DNA of 64,000 nucleotides. Origin: Bacteroidales bacterium (GTDB lineage Bacteria > Bacteroidota > Bacteroidia > Bacteroidales > P3). Within the stretch, counting starts at the first letter, position 1. Each line of letters starts with the position of its first letter. The stretch lies in the NCBI GenBank assembly GCA_017934545.1, contig JAGBJI010000012.1, positions 56,131 to 120,130 on the forward strand, in the 5' to 3' direction. The notes beneath the pieces were generated by a model. That model was not told the DNA's origin. It saw only the letters and a program-made list of their open reading frames with translations, and ran no database searches. A program made the position numbers and the translations under genes. Shown here in pieces: positions 25,910 through 34,875 of the stretch.

Positions 25910-26308
25910 TTAATTTTCTTTTTCTGTTTTTTCTTCTTTTCTTTCACGGTTTTTGTTCTCCGCTTTCTGTTGGCTCTTCAAACCGCCTGCACGTTTCTTC
26001 TCGTTGTAAGCAACTGCGAATTTATCCAAAGAAACCGTAAGAAAACGCAACAAACGCTCATCTCTCTTGTATGCAGTTTCCAATTTTGCAATCAGATTGC
26101 CTTCGGATTTGAACTCTATCAAATAATAATAACCGGAAGTTTTTTTCTGAATAGGATATGCCAATTTACGCATTCCCCAATTGTTTTCATCAACTATCTC
26201 AGCACCGCCGTCTTTGAGCAGTTTTTGATACTTGCCTACCGTTTCCTTTATCTGTTCGTCAGATAAAACGGGAGTCATAATGAAAACGGTTTCATACTGT
26301 TTTACCAT
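25910..26308 (-). CDS. rpsF: Ribosomal protein bS6
   Basis: 132 residues; starts [20 protein letters not shown] and contains [25 protein letters not shown], the S6 core. A lysine/glutamate-rich tail of ~35 residues ([14 protein letters not shown]) extends past the usual ~97-residue domain, as in many Bacteroidota. First gene of the rpsF-rpsR-rplI operon, with promoter 26359-26388. The stop codon lies two bases from the rpsR Shine-Dalgarno. Confidence 0.97.
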   Translation of the reverse strand: MVKQYETVFIMTPVLSDEQIKETVGKYQKLLKDGGAEIVDENNWGMRKLAYPIQKKTSGYYYLIEFKSEGNLIAKLETAYKRDERLLRFLTVSLDKFAVAYNEKKRAGGLKSQQKAENKNRERKEEKTEKEN

Positions 26309-26358
26309 TTTGTTTCTCTTGTTTTAATTGTTAATCTTTTTGTTAAAATTTGAAGTTG

Positions 26359-26388
26359 CAAAGTTACATACATTTTTTCATATGACAA
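26359..26388 (-). promoter_or_regulatory. Bacteroidota-type promoter of rpsF operon
   Basis: On the minus strand TTG (26386-26388), 19 bp, TAACTTTG (26359-26366). The leader is about 45 nt. Confidence 0.85.
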
Positions 26389-26460
26389 AATTATTCCGTC
26401 ATATTTTTTATTTTCTTTCGCAATACAATTTTTTCTTTTCACAAAAGAATATTAAAAAAG

Positions 26461-26554
26461 TGTGATTTTTACATGCAAAAAATGTGATTTCAATGCATAA
26501 AAAGTGTAACTTTTATACATCAAAAATCACATTTTTATGCAATAAAAGTCACAC
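26461..26554. repeat. 22-bp-phased TGTGA/TCACA array (locus H)
   Basis: Five modules at exact 22-bp steps: TGTGAT 26461, TGTGAT 26483, TGTAAC 26505, TCACAT 26527, TCACAC 26549. The first two are inverted relative to the last two, giving a palindrome about 26507.5. It lies between divergent rpsF and the HU-HIG gene, upstream of both. Confidence 0.9.
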
Positions 26555-26641
26555 TTTTTGCGTTTTTAAACCGCATTTAAATATTAATGAAATGCCGTTT
26601 TAAGTGTAAAATATATGTTTAAACAATAAAATCAGAGTATT

Positions 26642-27127
26642 ATGGCTTTATATTGCGAACGTGTAAAGAGAAAAGTTTATTCACACGGAAAAACCAAAGA
26701 ATGTTATGTTGCAACAATCAGAAGAAGCGGAACGGTGGATTTTAACGACGTTGTTGACCGTATAGAAAACGCCTGCACGGTAACCCATGCCGACATCCTT
26801 GCAGTGCTGAACGCCACGCAGAAAGTAGTCATGGATTACATCAGCGAGGGCAAAAGCGTGAAATTGTCGGATTTGTGTTCGTTCACTCCGACGGTCAATG
26901 CCAAAGCATGCGACAACGAAGAAGACGTTTCGGCCAAAACCATCACCCGCGTGGGCTGTATATGCAAACCGTCTGCGAAAATAAAACAAAAACTTGCGGA
27001 AACGCCCGTTTATATCAAACCTCACAAGTTCTTCAATCCTTATTATGCCGGAGCGGAAATAAAAAAGAAAAAAGCCGCTGCATCACGCAAAGTAAAATTC
27101 AACGTAAAAAGCGACAACGAATTATAA
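26642..27127 (+). CDS. HU-like DNA-binding protein (HU-HIG family)
   Basis: 161 residues. The N-terminal ~120 residues match the HU-related/HIG family of Bacteroidota: YCERVKRKVYSHGKTKECYVATI, then the HU-like helical part DVVDRIENACTVTHADILAVL and the beta-arm region GKSVKLSDLCSFTPTV. The tail is lysine-rich (EIKKKKAAASRKVKF), fitting DNA binding. HU-fold proteins bend and compact DNA. The gene is single with a terminator behind it, and the nearest upstream feature is the phased array of locus H. Confidence 0.85.
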   Translation: MALYCERVKRKVYSHGKTKECYVATIRRSGTVDFNDVVDRIENACTVTHADILAVLNATQKVVMDYISEGKSVKLSDLCSFTPTVNAKACDNEEDVSAKTITRVGCICKPSAKIKQKLAETPVYIKPHKFFNPYYAGAEIKKKKAAASRKVKFNVKSDNEL

Positions 27128-27169
27128 AAAAAGAGCGGTCTTTTCTCAAAAAGACCGCTCTTTTTCAAT
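27126..27169. terminator. Bidirectional intrinsic terminator
   Basis: AAGAGCGGTCTTTT (27131-27144) / AAAAGACCGCTCTT with a 4-nt loop, and A/T runs on both sides, serving the HU-HIG gene (plus) and korB (minus), whose stops flank it. Confidence 0.93.
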
Positions 27170-27174
27170 GTTTA

Positions 27175-28197
27175 TCAATCAACAGTCCATGTTTCGCCGC
27201 TGTTAAGCAAATCTTCAACCGATTTAATCGGACTGTTTTCCATCTGTTCCTGCTGTTGGGCAACGAACATTTGATTGTACGTAGGTTTTTTAACTGCACG
27301 TATCACTCCGAAAACCATAGGGAAATCAGGCGGACGCATCTGTGCCAACATAATGTGCAATCCCGTGTCTTCGGTTGTTTCATCGTGAATCAAAATATCC
27401 TTTTCCGTTATTCCGTTTTCGCCCAATGTTACCACTTCAAGTTGTCTTCCCCGCAACACAATGCCTTTCTCTTTGTTTTTTCCGAACAACATAGGCTTGC
27501 CATGCTCAACCCACAACTGTCTGTCTTCCCTTACTTCTTTTGCAGTCACATCCAAATGGGTTCCGTTGTTGAATATAACGCAGTTTTGCAATACCTCAAC
27601 AACCGCCGTTCCGTCATGGGCTGCCATACGTTCGCACACCATTTGCAAACTTGCGGGTTGCATGTCTATTGCACGTGCAAAGAACGTTCCCCTAACGCCC
27701 AAAACCAATTCACCAGGGTTAAGCTGATAGTCCAAAACGCCGAAAGGCGACGTTTTTGTCACTTGTCCTTGTTTTGTAGTCGGAGAATATTGTCCTTTGG
27801 TCAGACCGTATATCCGGTTATTGAACAACATGAAGTTTATATCCATATTACGCCGTATTACGTGCATAAAATGGTTTCCTCCTATCGCAGTTGAATCGCC
27901 GTCACCTGCCACTACCCACACGCTTATTCCCGGATTAGCCATCTTAATTCCGGTTGCAATGGCTGCAGGTCTGCCGTGAATGCCGTGAAATCCGTACGTG
28001 TTCACATAATAAGGAAAACGCGACGAACAGCCTATACCCGAAACTATGCAATAGTCCTCTTTCTTGTATCCGATTTTAGGAAAAACGTTTTCAACCGATG
28101 CCAAAATTCCGTGGTCACCGCATCCGGGACACCATTTCACCATCTGGTCAGAAGCAAAATCCGCTTTTGTCAACGCTGTTTTTGAATGCTGTATCAT
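27175..28197 (-). CDS. korB: 2-oxoacid:ferredoxin oxidoreductase, beta (TPP) subunit
   Basis: 340 residues. WCPGCGDHGILASVENVF opens the thiamine-diphosphate domain; VVAGDGDSTAIGGNHFMH is the GDG...N TPP/Mg motif and FNNRIYGLTKGQYSPTT the next conserved block. There is no ferredoxin domain. With KorA it decarboxylates a 2-oxoacid (2-oxoglutarate most likely, branched-chain oxoacids possible) to the acyl-CoA while reducing ferredoxin, or runs in reverse. It starts 3 bp after the korA stop, with GGAGA about 8 bases before the ATG. Confidence 0.94.
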   Translation of the reverse strand: MIQHSKTALTKADFASDQMVKWCPGCGDHGILASVENVFPKIGYKKEDYCIVSGIGCSSRFPYYVNTYGFHGIHGRPAAIATGIKMANPGISVWVVAGDGDSTAIGGNHFMHVIRRNMDINFMLFNNRIYGLTKGQYSPTTKQGQVTKTSPFGVLDYQLNPGELVLGVRGTFFARAIDMQPASLQMVCERMAAHDGTAVVEVLQNCVIFNNGTHLDVTAKEVREDRQLWVEHGKPMLFGKNKEKGIVLRGRQLEVVTLGENGITEKDILIHDETTEDTGLHIMLAQMRPPDFPMVFGVIRAVKKPTYNQMFVAQQQEQMENSPIKSVEDLLNSGETWTVD

Positions 28198-28200
28198 CTT

Positions 28201-30051
28201 TTATTCTCCTATTATTTTAAGAAATTCATCAACCAATTCACCGACCTCAAAAGGCAATCCCTGAATCTTGTTGTATTGTCTGAATATAAGTCCCTGATAG
28301 TTCATTCTCAAATAATTCACAAACTGACCCATATTCAATTCGCATACAACGATTTTTTTATACCTGCGTAGTATCTCTTCCGTATTTTTAGGAAGCGGGG
28401 ATATATAATTAAAATGTGTATAGGCTATTTTTTTACCGTATTCGTTTCTCACTTTTTCAACAGCCGTTCTCAATGCACCGGCCGTTCCGCCCCATCCAAC
28501 AACAAGCAAATCCGCCTGGGCGTCGCCGTCAACGGTTTGCAAAGGCAATCTGTCAGCCAATCTCAAGACTTTGTCGCGGCGGTATGTGACCATCTTTTCG
28601 TGATTCAAGTTATCAGTTGAAACTTCTCCCTTTCCGTCGGTCTTTTCCAACCCTCCGATACGGTGACGCAACCCTTCCATGCCGGGTATTGCCCATTGCC
28701 TTACCAAAGTCTGTGCATCACGCTTGTAAGGCATATAGTCAGGGTCGTTTTCCTTTGCAAAAGGAGGATTAATCTTAGGATAATCGCTCAAAGACGGGAT
28801 TTTAAACAATTGTGACCCGTTTCCGAGGTACGCATCTGACAAAAGAATGACAGGAGTCATGTTTTCCAACGCAAGACGTGCCGCTTCAAAAGCCCAATCA
28901 AAGCAATTGGCGGACGTAGACGGTGCTACGATGATACAAGGTGCCTCTCCGTTACGGCCGAACAACGCTTGGTTCAAATCTCCCTGCTCTGTCTTGGTCG
29001 GCATTCCCGTTGAAGGACCGCCTCTTTGCACGTCTATCACCACCAACGGCAACTCTGTCATAACGGCAAGCCCCAACGCTTCACTCTTCAGCGACAATCC
29101 CGGACCGGAAGTAGAAGTGCATGCCAAATTTCCTGCAAACGACGCTCCTATTGCAGAACATATGCCCGCAATTTCATCTTCTGCCTGAAAGACTCTGCAA
29201 TTCAAAGATTTTCTTTTTGCTAATTCCACCATAATGTCCGTAGCCGGAGTGATAGGATATGAACCCAAATAAAGAGGAAGTCCTGCTTTTTCAGCCGCTG
29301 CTAACAATCCCCACGCCGTTGCTGTATTGCCCGTTATATTGCGGTACTTGCCTTTCTCCATTTTTGCATGTGCCACCTCTACTTGCTGCAACGGTACTTC
29401 TTGGACATCCACGTTCTCGCAGTAATTGTAACCTGCTCGGATTACAATCTTGTTTGCCTGTATTACATCGGGTTTGTTTTTGAATTTTGTTTCCAAATAC
29501 TGGTCTGCATGGTCCGTTGTCTTTCCGAAAATGAAGAATATCATTCCCAAAGCGAACATATTGCGGCATCTTTCCGCACTTTTCCTGTCCGTAAATATAT
29601 CTTTAACGGCCTGCGTTGTCAATTGGGTTATCGGAGCCTTCACCACATTGTAATCAGCAAGCGTTTCACCGTCCAACGGATTGCTTTCATAACCCGCTTT
29701 TCTGATTGCATCGTCGGTAAATGTGTCCGTATCAACGATGATTGTCGCTCCGTGACGAGCCCATTTGAAATTAGACTTAAGCGATGCAGGATTCATGCAA
29801 ATCAATACGTCTGCCTTGTCACCCGAGGAATAAATACGGCTTCCTATATGCACCTGAAAGCCCGACACTCCTGCAATGGTGTTGTGCGGGGCGCGTATTT
29901 CGGCAGGATAATCGGGAAACGTTGCAATATCATTTCCGTCCAAGGCCGAAGTATCCGAAAAGAGAGTACCCGAAAGCTGCATTCCGTCGCCGGAATCGCC
30001 AACAAATTTAACTACGGCATCTTCTCTTTTTAATATTTTCTGTCCGTTCAT
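28201..30051 (-). CDS. korA: 2-oxoacid:ferredoxin oxidoreductase, fused gamma-alpha subunit
   Basis: 616 residues. Residues ~1-190 form the gamma domain (VKFVGDSGDGMQLSGTLFSD, DIATFPDYPAEIRAPHNTI) and ~200-600 the alpha pyrimidine-binding domain (GNTATAWGLLAAAEKAGLPL, GSYPITPATDIMVELA, TSTSGPGLSLKSEALGLAVM, QRGGPSTGMPTKTEQGDL). The ferredoxin it reduces could feed the hydrogenase at 3.6-8.2 kb. The frame is open to 30087, but that would overlap the -7 box at 30085-30092, so ATG 30051 is preferred. Confidence 0.94.
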   Translation of the reverse strand: MNGQKILKREDAVVKFVGDSGDGMQLSGTLFSDTSALDGNDIATFPDYPAEIRAPHNTIAGVSGFQVHIGSRIYSSGDKADVLICMNPASLKSNFKWARHGATIIVDTDTFTDDAIRKAGYESNPLDGETLADYNVVKAPITQLTTQAVKDIFTDRKSAERCRNMFALGMIFFIFGKTTDHADQYLETKFKNKPDVIQANKIVIRAGYNYCENVDVQEVPLQQVEVAHAKMEKGKYRNITGNTATAWGLLAAAEKAGLPLYLGSYPITPATDIMVELAKRKSLNCRVFQAEDEIAGICSAIGASFAGNLACTSTSGPGLSLKSEALGLAVMTELPLVVIDVQRGGPSTGMPTKTEQGDLNQALFGRNGEAPCIIVAPSTSANCFDWAFEAARLALENMTPVILLSDAYLGNGSQLFKIPSLSDYPKINPPFAKENDPDYMPYKRDAQTLVRQWAIPGMEGLRHRIGGLEKTDGKGEVSTDNLNHEKMVTYRRDKVLRLADRLPLQTVDGDAQADLLVVGWGGTAGALRTAVEKVRNEYGKKIAYTHFNYISPLPKNTEEILRRYKKIVVCELNMGQFVNYLRMNYQGLIFRQYNKIQGLPFEVGELVDEFLKIIGE

Positions 30052-30084
30052 AATTAATAATTGTTTTTTACCTCCATTAAACTG

Positions 30085-30092
30085 CAAAAATA
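30085..30092 (-). promoter_or_regulatory. -7 box of korAB
   Basis: TATTTTTG followed by C on the minus strand, 33 bp before the korA ATG at 30051. It argues against the longer reading frame starting at 30087. Confidence 0.6.
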
Positions 30093-30146
30093 CAATCTTT
30101 ATTCTTATAAATCCTTTTTTTATTCAAAAAATTTGACCGTAACATC

Positions 30147-30177
30147 AAAAAAAACTCTCCGACTTTACATCGGAGAG
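30147..30177 (-). terminator. Intrinsic terminator of mreB
   Basis: CTCTCCGA (30155-30162) / TCGGAGAG (30170-30177) followed on the minus strand by eight T. It separates mreB from korA. Confidence 0.88.
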
Positions 30178-30249
30178 CAACAATAACCTTTAACTAATCT
30201 ATTATATTATGAAGTACAAAAAACTTCCGCAAATGATTACATCTTAATA

Positions 30250-31272
30250 TTATTTGATAAGGAAAGTGAATTTATCAAAATTCTTCAAAGCCACTCCCGT
30301 TCCTCGTGCAACGGCACGCAAAGGGTCGTCGGCAACATGAACGGCTAACTTGGTTTTTGAGGCAATACGTTTATCCAAACCTCTCAACAAAGCACCGCCG
30401 CCTGCCAAATAAATTCCCGTATGATAGATATCACTTGCCAATTCAGGCGGAGTCATGGCCAAGGCTTCCAATACAGCACTTTCAACCTTTGCTATACTCT
30501 TGTCCAAAGCATGTGCTATTTCCTTGTAATTGACCGATATTTCCTTCGGAATACCCGTCAACACGTCCCTACCCTGAACGGCAAAGTCCTCAGGCGGATT
30601 TTCCAACTCGGGTATTGCCGCTCCGCATTCTATTTTGATACGTTCGGCCATTCTTTCTCCGATATGGATATTATGCTGTTTACGCATGTATTCCATAATA
30701 TCAAGGTTGAACTCATCGCCTGCTATACGTATACTCTTATTGCATACAATACCGCCCAAAGCAATGACTGCTATTTCCGACGTACCGCCGCCTATGTCTA
30801 TTATCATGTTACCCACAGGCTCCAAAACGTCAATACCTATACCGATAGCCGCAGCCATAGGCTCGTGAATCAACCTTACATCTTTTGCCCCTGCCTGTTC
30901 GGCGGCATCTCTCACCGCACGCTCCTCAACATTGGTGATTCCCGAAGGAATACATATAACCATTTTCAACGCAGGAGGCACCAACGAACGTTTGGAAGGA
31001 ATCATCTTTATCAATTCCTTTATCATATCGTTGGCCATGTCAAAATCCGCAATAACTCCGTCACGTAACGGACGTATAGTCTGAATATTCTCATGGGTTT
31101 TTCCGTACATTTGCATTGCACGTTTACCCACTGCAATTATTTTTCTCGTAGAACGGTTTATAGCAACAATACTCGGTTCGTCAACCACTACTTTATCGTT
31201 GCATATTATGATAGAATTGGCAGTACCCAAGTCTATCGCTACTTCTCTTGTTAGAAATGAAAAAAATCCCAT
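30250..31272 (-). CDS. mreB: Rod shape-determining actin homologue MreB
   Basis: 340 residues, full length. Actin-fold motifs: phosphate 1 VAIDLGTANSIII, phosphate 2 NMIIDIGGGTSEIAVIALGG, adenosine motif YLAGGGALLRGLDKRI; the LIHEPMAAAIGIGIDV segment is typical of MreB. It polymerises under the inner membrane to guide lateral wall synthesis, so the cell is probably rod-shaped. The usual mreC and mreD do not follow: downstream are a terminator and korAB. Confidence 0.97.
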   Translation of the reverse strand: MGFFSFLTREVAIDLGTANSIIICNDKVVVDEPSIVAINRSTRKIIAVGKRAMQMYGKTHENIQTIRPLRDGVIADFDMANDMIKELIKMIPSKRSLVPPALKMVICIPSGITNVEERAVRDAAEQAGAKDVRLIHEPMAAAIGIGIDVLEPVGNMIIDIGGGTSEIAVIALGGIVCNKSIRIAGDEFNLDIMEYMRKQHNIHIGERMAERIKIECGAAIPELENPPEDFAVQGRDVLTGIPKEISVNYKEIAHALDKSIAKVESAVLEALAMTPPELASDIYHTGIYLAGGGALLRGLDKRIASKTKLAVHVADDPLRAVARGTGVALKNFDKFTFLIK

Positions 31273-31513
31273 TTTCCTTTGTTATCTTTCTAATGTTACT
31301 TCTAATCTTACGCAGATTTTAAAATAATGTTCTAAAAAATCACAAAAAATTTAACGAAAAATTAAATAAATTAGTATACCCTACGTCAAAAAAGTATCAA
31401 AACCTTATCAACCGCTCTCATTTTCACACACTTTTACATCGTTTACAGTTTTAATATTTTTATAATGTATATGCAGTTCACCAAACATAAAATTTAAAAA
31501 TTCAAATTTTCAT

Positions 31514-31538
31514 TATACCTATATATAATATATATGTA
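31514..31538. repeat. Dispersed ATATA palindrome, copy 1
   Basis: A ~25-bp near-palindrome with TATACC at one end and GTA at the other around alternating TA. Same family as 31855, 42728, 42812, 42855, 42897 and 56587; here in the reverse orientation (TATACC first). Confidence 0.75.
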
Positions 31539-31649
31539 AAAATTTTACGATTACATACAACAAAGTTCTTTTTCAAAACCCGATGAATGATTCCGTTTTT
31601 TTTTGCAGTGCTGAAAAAGCATAACAAATTATTGTTTTCAGAAACTAAA

Positions 31650-31740
31650 ATAAAAAAACATATGAATTTTAATCAAAAAACATATGAATTTTAATCAAAA
31701 AACATATGTTTTTCGTTTCAAAAACATATGTTTTTTATTT
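31650..31740. repeat. 22-bp-phased CATATG array (locus C)
   Basis: CATATG at 31659, 31681, 31703 and 31725, exactly 22 bp apart. The arms TTTTCAGAA (31635-31643) and TTCAGAAAA (31746-31754) are mirror-placed about 31694.5, the array axis. Modules and spacers are nearly identical to locus A (400-486). Confidence 0.92.
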
Positions 31741-31854
31741 TTAGATTCAGAAAAGACCGCCCGCCGTTCATAATAAAATAACGTACGGCGGACATTTTTA
31801 TCCGTAAGTTCAATTTTTGCATTTTTCATTTCAGTAATAAACACCGTTTAAATT

Positions 31855-31882
31855 TATACCTATATATGATATATATGTATAC
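31855..31882. repeat. Dispersed ATATA palindrome, copy 2
   Basis: TATACC, alternating TA with one G, then GTATAC. Same family and orientation as the copy at 31514. Confidence 0.7.
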
Positions 31883-32155
31883 AAAAATGCAAAAAAACGC
31901 AATGCTTCCGCCAGATATATTTTTACCCGCATAATATACGGATGCAATTTTTCCGAAAAACTTTTTTCAAAAAAAATATCGTGCAATAATACTTTGAAAA
32001 TAAACTTTATTCGCTTTTATTAACAATCCGTGTTAATAAAATACCAAAATAATATAGGCTCATTTTGGATAATAGTTGTACTTTTGCTTTGTCAAAGGGG
32101 TCTGGTAAGACTTGAAGATTAACATAAACACAATAATTAACCGAAGCAATTGGAT

Positions 32156-34333
32156 ATGAATACTGTACACATTGTAAAAAGAGACGGAAAACAAGAAGTT
32201 TTCTCAATAGACAAAATAAAAAATGCCATACGCAAAGCATTCCTTTCCGTAGGCGGATATGCAACCGAGTCTGATTTGACGGACATTCTGTCAAGGGTAA
32301 ACATCAAAGACGGAATGACCGTAGAGGAAATTCAGAATCAAGTTGAAGTCGCCCTTATGGCAGAGAAATATTATGCAGTAGCTAAATCCTACATGCTTTA
32401 CAGGCAAAGACACCAGGAAGACAGGGAAACTTCAAGCAAACTGAAATTCCTTCTTAACTATTGCGAAGCGGAAAATGCAGCCACAGGTTCAAAATTCGAC
32501 GCAAATGCAAACGTTGAATCCAAAAACATTGCAACGCTTATAGGCGAATTACCGAAGCAAAACTTCATACGTTTGAACCGCAGACTGCTTACTGACAGAC
32601 TGAAAGAAATGTACGGCAAAGACTTTTCCGACAGATATCTTTATTTGTTGGAAAACCACTTCATTTACAAAAACGACGAAACGTCCCTTGCTAACTATTG
32701 TGCGTCAATTACGATGTATCCGTGGTTGTTGAACGGCACTGCTTCCATAGGCGGAAACAGCAAAGCCCCTACCAACTTAAAATCTTTCTGCGGCGGTTTC
32801 ATCAATATGGTGTTTATGGTGTCAAGTATGTTGAGCGGAGCGTGTGCAACCCCCGAATTCCTTATGTACATGAACTACTTTATACAAAAGGAATACGGAG
32901 ATGATTACTATTTGCACGCAGACAAAGTCGTTGATTTGTCATCCAAACAACGTACATTGGACAAAGTAATATGCGATTGTTTTGAACAAATAGTTTATTC
33001 CATCAATCAACCGACCGGAGCAAGAAACTTCCAGGCAGTATTTTGGAATGTTGCTTACTACGACAGATACTATTTCGAAAGTTTATTCGGAGAATTCCGT
33101 TTCCCTGACGAAACGCGTCCGCATTGGGACAGTCTTTGCTGGTTGCAAAAACGCTTTATGAAGTGGTTTAACAAGGAAAGAACCCGCACGGTGTTGACTT
33201 TCCCTGTGGAAACTATGGCTTTGTTGTCAAAGGACGGTGATTTCCTTGACAAAGATATGGCGGATTTCACTGCTGAAATGTATGCCGAAGGTCATTCATT
33301 CTTCACTTACGTTTCGGACAATGCCGACTCATTGTCGTCATGCTGCCGTTTGAGAAACGAAATTCAAGACAACGGATTTTCTTACACGCTCGGAGCGGGA
33401 GGAGTATCCACCGGGTCAAAGAGCGTTCTGACTATAAACCTAAACCGTTGCATTCAATATGCGGTAAAACAGAACATTCCTTATTTGCAATACCTTGAAG
33501 GAATAATAGACCTTATGCACAAAGTGCAGACAGGTTACAACGAGAACCTGAAGATGCTTTACAACAAAGGCATGCTGCCGTTGTTCACCGCAGGATATAT
33601 AAACATGTCACGCCAATATCTTACCATCGGAGTAAACGGTTTAGTGGAGGCGGCACAATTTCTCGGCATGCAGATAAACGATAACCCTAAATACGAAAAA
33701 TTCGTTGCTGATGTATTGGGAATAGTAGAAAAACTGAACAAGAAGTACCGTACCAAAGAATTAATGTTCAACTGCGAGATGATTCCTGCGGAAAACGTAG
33801 GTGTAAAGCACGCTAAATGGGACAAAGAGGACGGTTACCAGACTTTCCGCGACTGTTACAATTCTTATTTCTACATTGTGGAAGACGATTCGTTGAATGT
33901 GTTGGACAAAATGCGTCTGCACGGCAAAAGATATATAGAACATCTTACCGGAGGCAGTGCTTTGCATCTTAACATGGAAGAACATCTGTCGCAGGCACAG
34001 TACAGACAAATATTGCGTGTGGCTGCAAAAGAAGGATGCAACTATTTTACCTTTAACATTCCGAACACTATCTGCAACGATTGCGGACATATAGACAAAA
34101 GATATTTAAAAGAATGTCCTAAATGCTCAAGCAAAAACGTTGACTACCTTACCCGTATAATCGGATATATGAAGCGGGTAAGCAATTTCTCCATTCCAAG
34201 ACAGAAAGAAGCTGCTCAAAGATATTACATCAACGTAAACAAGACTGAAAAACATATACAAGACCCGTTGCCTTCGCGTCATATTGAATTTTCTAAAGAA
34301 CAGGAAAAAGCAATAGCCGAAACTCTTGCATAA
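32156..34333 (+). CDS. nrdD: Anaerobic ribonucleoside-triphosphate reductase (class III)
   Basis: 725 residues. An N-terminal ATP-cone (residues 1-95, VHIVKRDGKQEVFSIDKIKNAI), the ten-stranded catalytic barrel (SSCCRLRNEIQ with active-site Cys; GAGGVSTGSKSVLTINLNR), a C-terminal Zn site (CNDC and CPKC) and the glycyl-radical loop RIIGYMKRVSNFS. It makes deoxyribonucleotides without oxygen, using formate or a thiol donor. ATG 32156 was preferred to TTG 32150. nrdG follows after 13 bp. Confidence 0.97.
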   Translation: MNTVHIVKRDGKQEVFSIDKIKNAIRKAFLSVGGYATESDLTDILSRVNIKDGMTVEEIQNQVEVALMAEKYYAVAKSYMLYRQRHQEDRETSSKLKFLLNYCEAENAATGSKFDANANVESKNIATLIGELPKQNFIRLNRRLLTDRLKEMYGKDFSDRYLYLLENHFIYKNDETSLANYCASITMYPWLLNGTASIGGNSKAPTNLKSFCGGFINMVFMVSSMLSGACATPEFLMYMNYFIQKEYGDDYYLHADKVVDLSSKQRTLDKVICDCFEQIVYSINQPTGARNFQAVFWNVAYYDRYYFESLFGEFRFPDETRPHWDSLCWLQKRFMKWFNKERTRTVLTFPVETMALLSKDGDFLDKDMADFTAEMYAEGHSFFTYVSDNADSLSSCCRLRNEIQDNGFSYTLGAGGVSTGSKSVLTINLNRCIQYAVKQNIPYLQYLEGIIDLMHKVQTGYNENLKMLYNKGMLPLFTAGYINMSRQYLTIGVNGLVEAAQFLGMQINDNPKYEKFVADVLGIVEKLNKKYRTKELMFNCEMIPAENVGVKHAKWDKEDGYQTFRDCYNSYFYIVEDDSLNVLDKMRLHGKRYIEHLTGGSALHLNMEEHLSQAQYRQILRVAAKEGCNYFTFNIPNTICNDCGHIDKRYLKECPKCSSKNVDYLTRIIGYMKRVSNFSIPRQKEAAQRYYINVNKTEKHIQDPLPSRHIEFSKEQEKAIAETLA

Positions 34334-34346
34334 GACTGCACGGATA

Positions 34347-34814
34347 ATGCTGAAATATTTCAATTACGATGTAGTCTTTCAAGAGATACCCAACGAGGTA
34401 ACGCTTGCTGTAAATTTTTCCCTTTGTCCTAACAAATGTAAAGGTTGCCACTCCCCGTGGCTTTGGCAGGACAAAGGGGAAATTTTTGATTCCCAATCAA
34501 TAGATTATCTCTTTGATTTGTACAAAGACAACTTTACTTGTTTCGGATTCATGGGCGGGGACAATGACCCGCAATCCGTCAACATGCTTGCTAAATACAT
34601 TCGGATAAATTACCCGCATATCAAAACAGCATGGTACAGCGGCAAAAACGAAATACCGAAAGAAATAGATTTAAAGAATTTTAACTACATCAAAACAGGA
34701 CCGTACATCCAAGAATACGGAAGTCTTAAAGACAAAACCACCAATCAAAAACTGTTGAAAATCAATACAGATTTATCAACAGAGGATATAACCAATATGT
34801 TTTGGAAAAAATAA
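34347..34814 (+). CDS. nrdG: Anaerobic ribonucleotide reductase activating protein
   Basis: 155 residues, a radical-SAM enzyme with the CPNKCKGC cysteine motif (CxxxCxxC) that binds one [4Fe-4S] cluster and generates the glycyl radical on NrdD. FGFMGGDNDP corresponds to the SAM-contacting GGE region. ATG 34347, 13 bp after the nrdD stop, was chosen; a TTG at 34326 would overlap nrdD and add seven residues not typical of the family. A weak terminator lies at 34847-34875. Confidence 0.95.
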   Translation: MLKYFNYDVVFQEIPNEVTLAVNFSLCPNKCKGCHSPWLWQDKGEIFDSQSIDYLFDLYKDNFTCFGFMGGDNDPQSVNMLAKYIRINYPHIKTAWYSGKNEIPKEIDLKNFNYIKTGPYIQEYGSLKDKTTNQKLLKINTDLSTEDITNMFWKK

Positions 34815-34846
34815 AACCTTAATGTTTATTTTCCGATTCCGAAGTG

Positions 34847-34875
34847 CAGACTTTTGTTGCTAAAAAGTCTGTTTT
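34847..34875 (+). terminator. Probable terminator of nrdDG
   Basis: CAGACTTTT (34847-34855) / AAAAGTCTG (34863-34871), then TTTTC. AT-rich and moderately convincing. Confidence 0.55.

Larger units (their letters stand above)
31273..32155. other. Long divergent intergenic region between mreB and nrdD
   Basis: 883 bp without a gene, very AT-rich. It holds two copies of the ATATA palindrome (31514-31538 and 31855-31882), a CATATG array (31650-31740), and a -7 box TACTTTTG at 32079-32086, 70 bp before nrdD. ACACAATA at 32128-32135 resembles half an NrdR box, without the partner half. Confidence 0.65.

Noticed and set aside
32128-32135. NrdR box upstream of nrdD
   Set aside because: Only one half-site (ACACAATA) is present; the consensus needs a paired ACACWATAT-type repeat.
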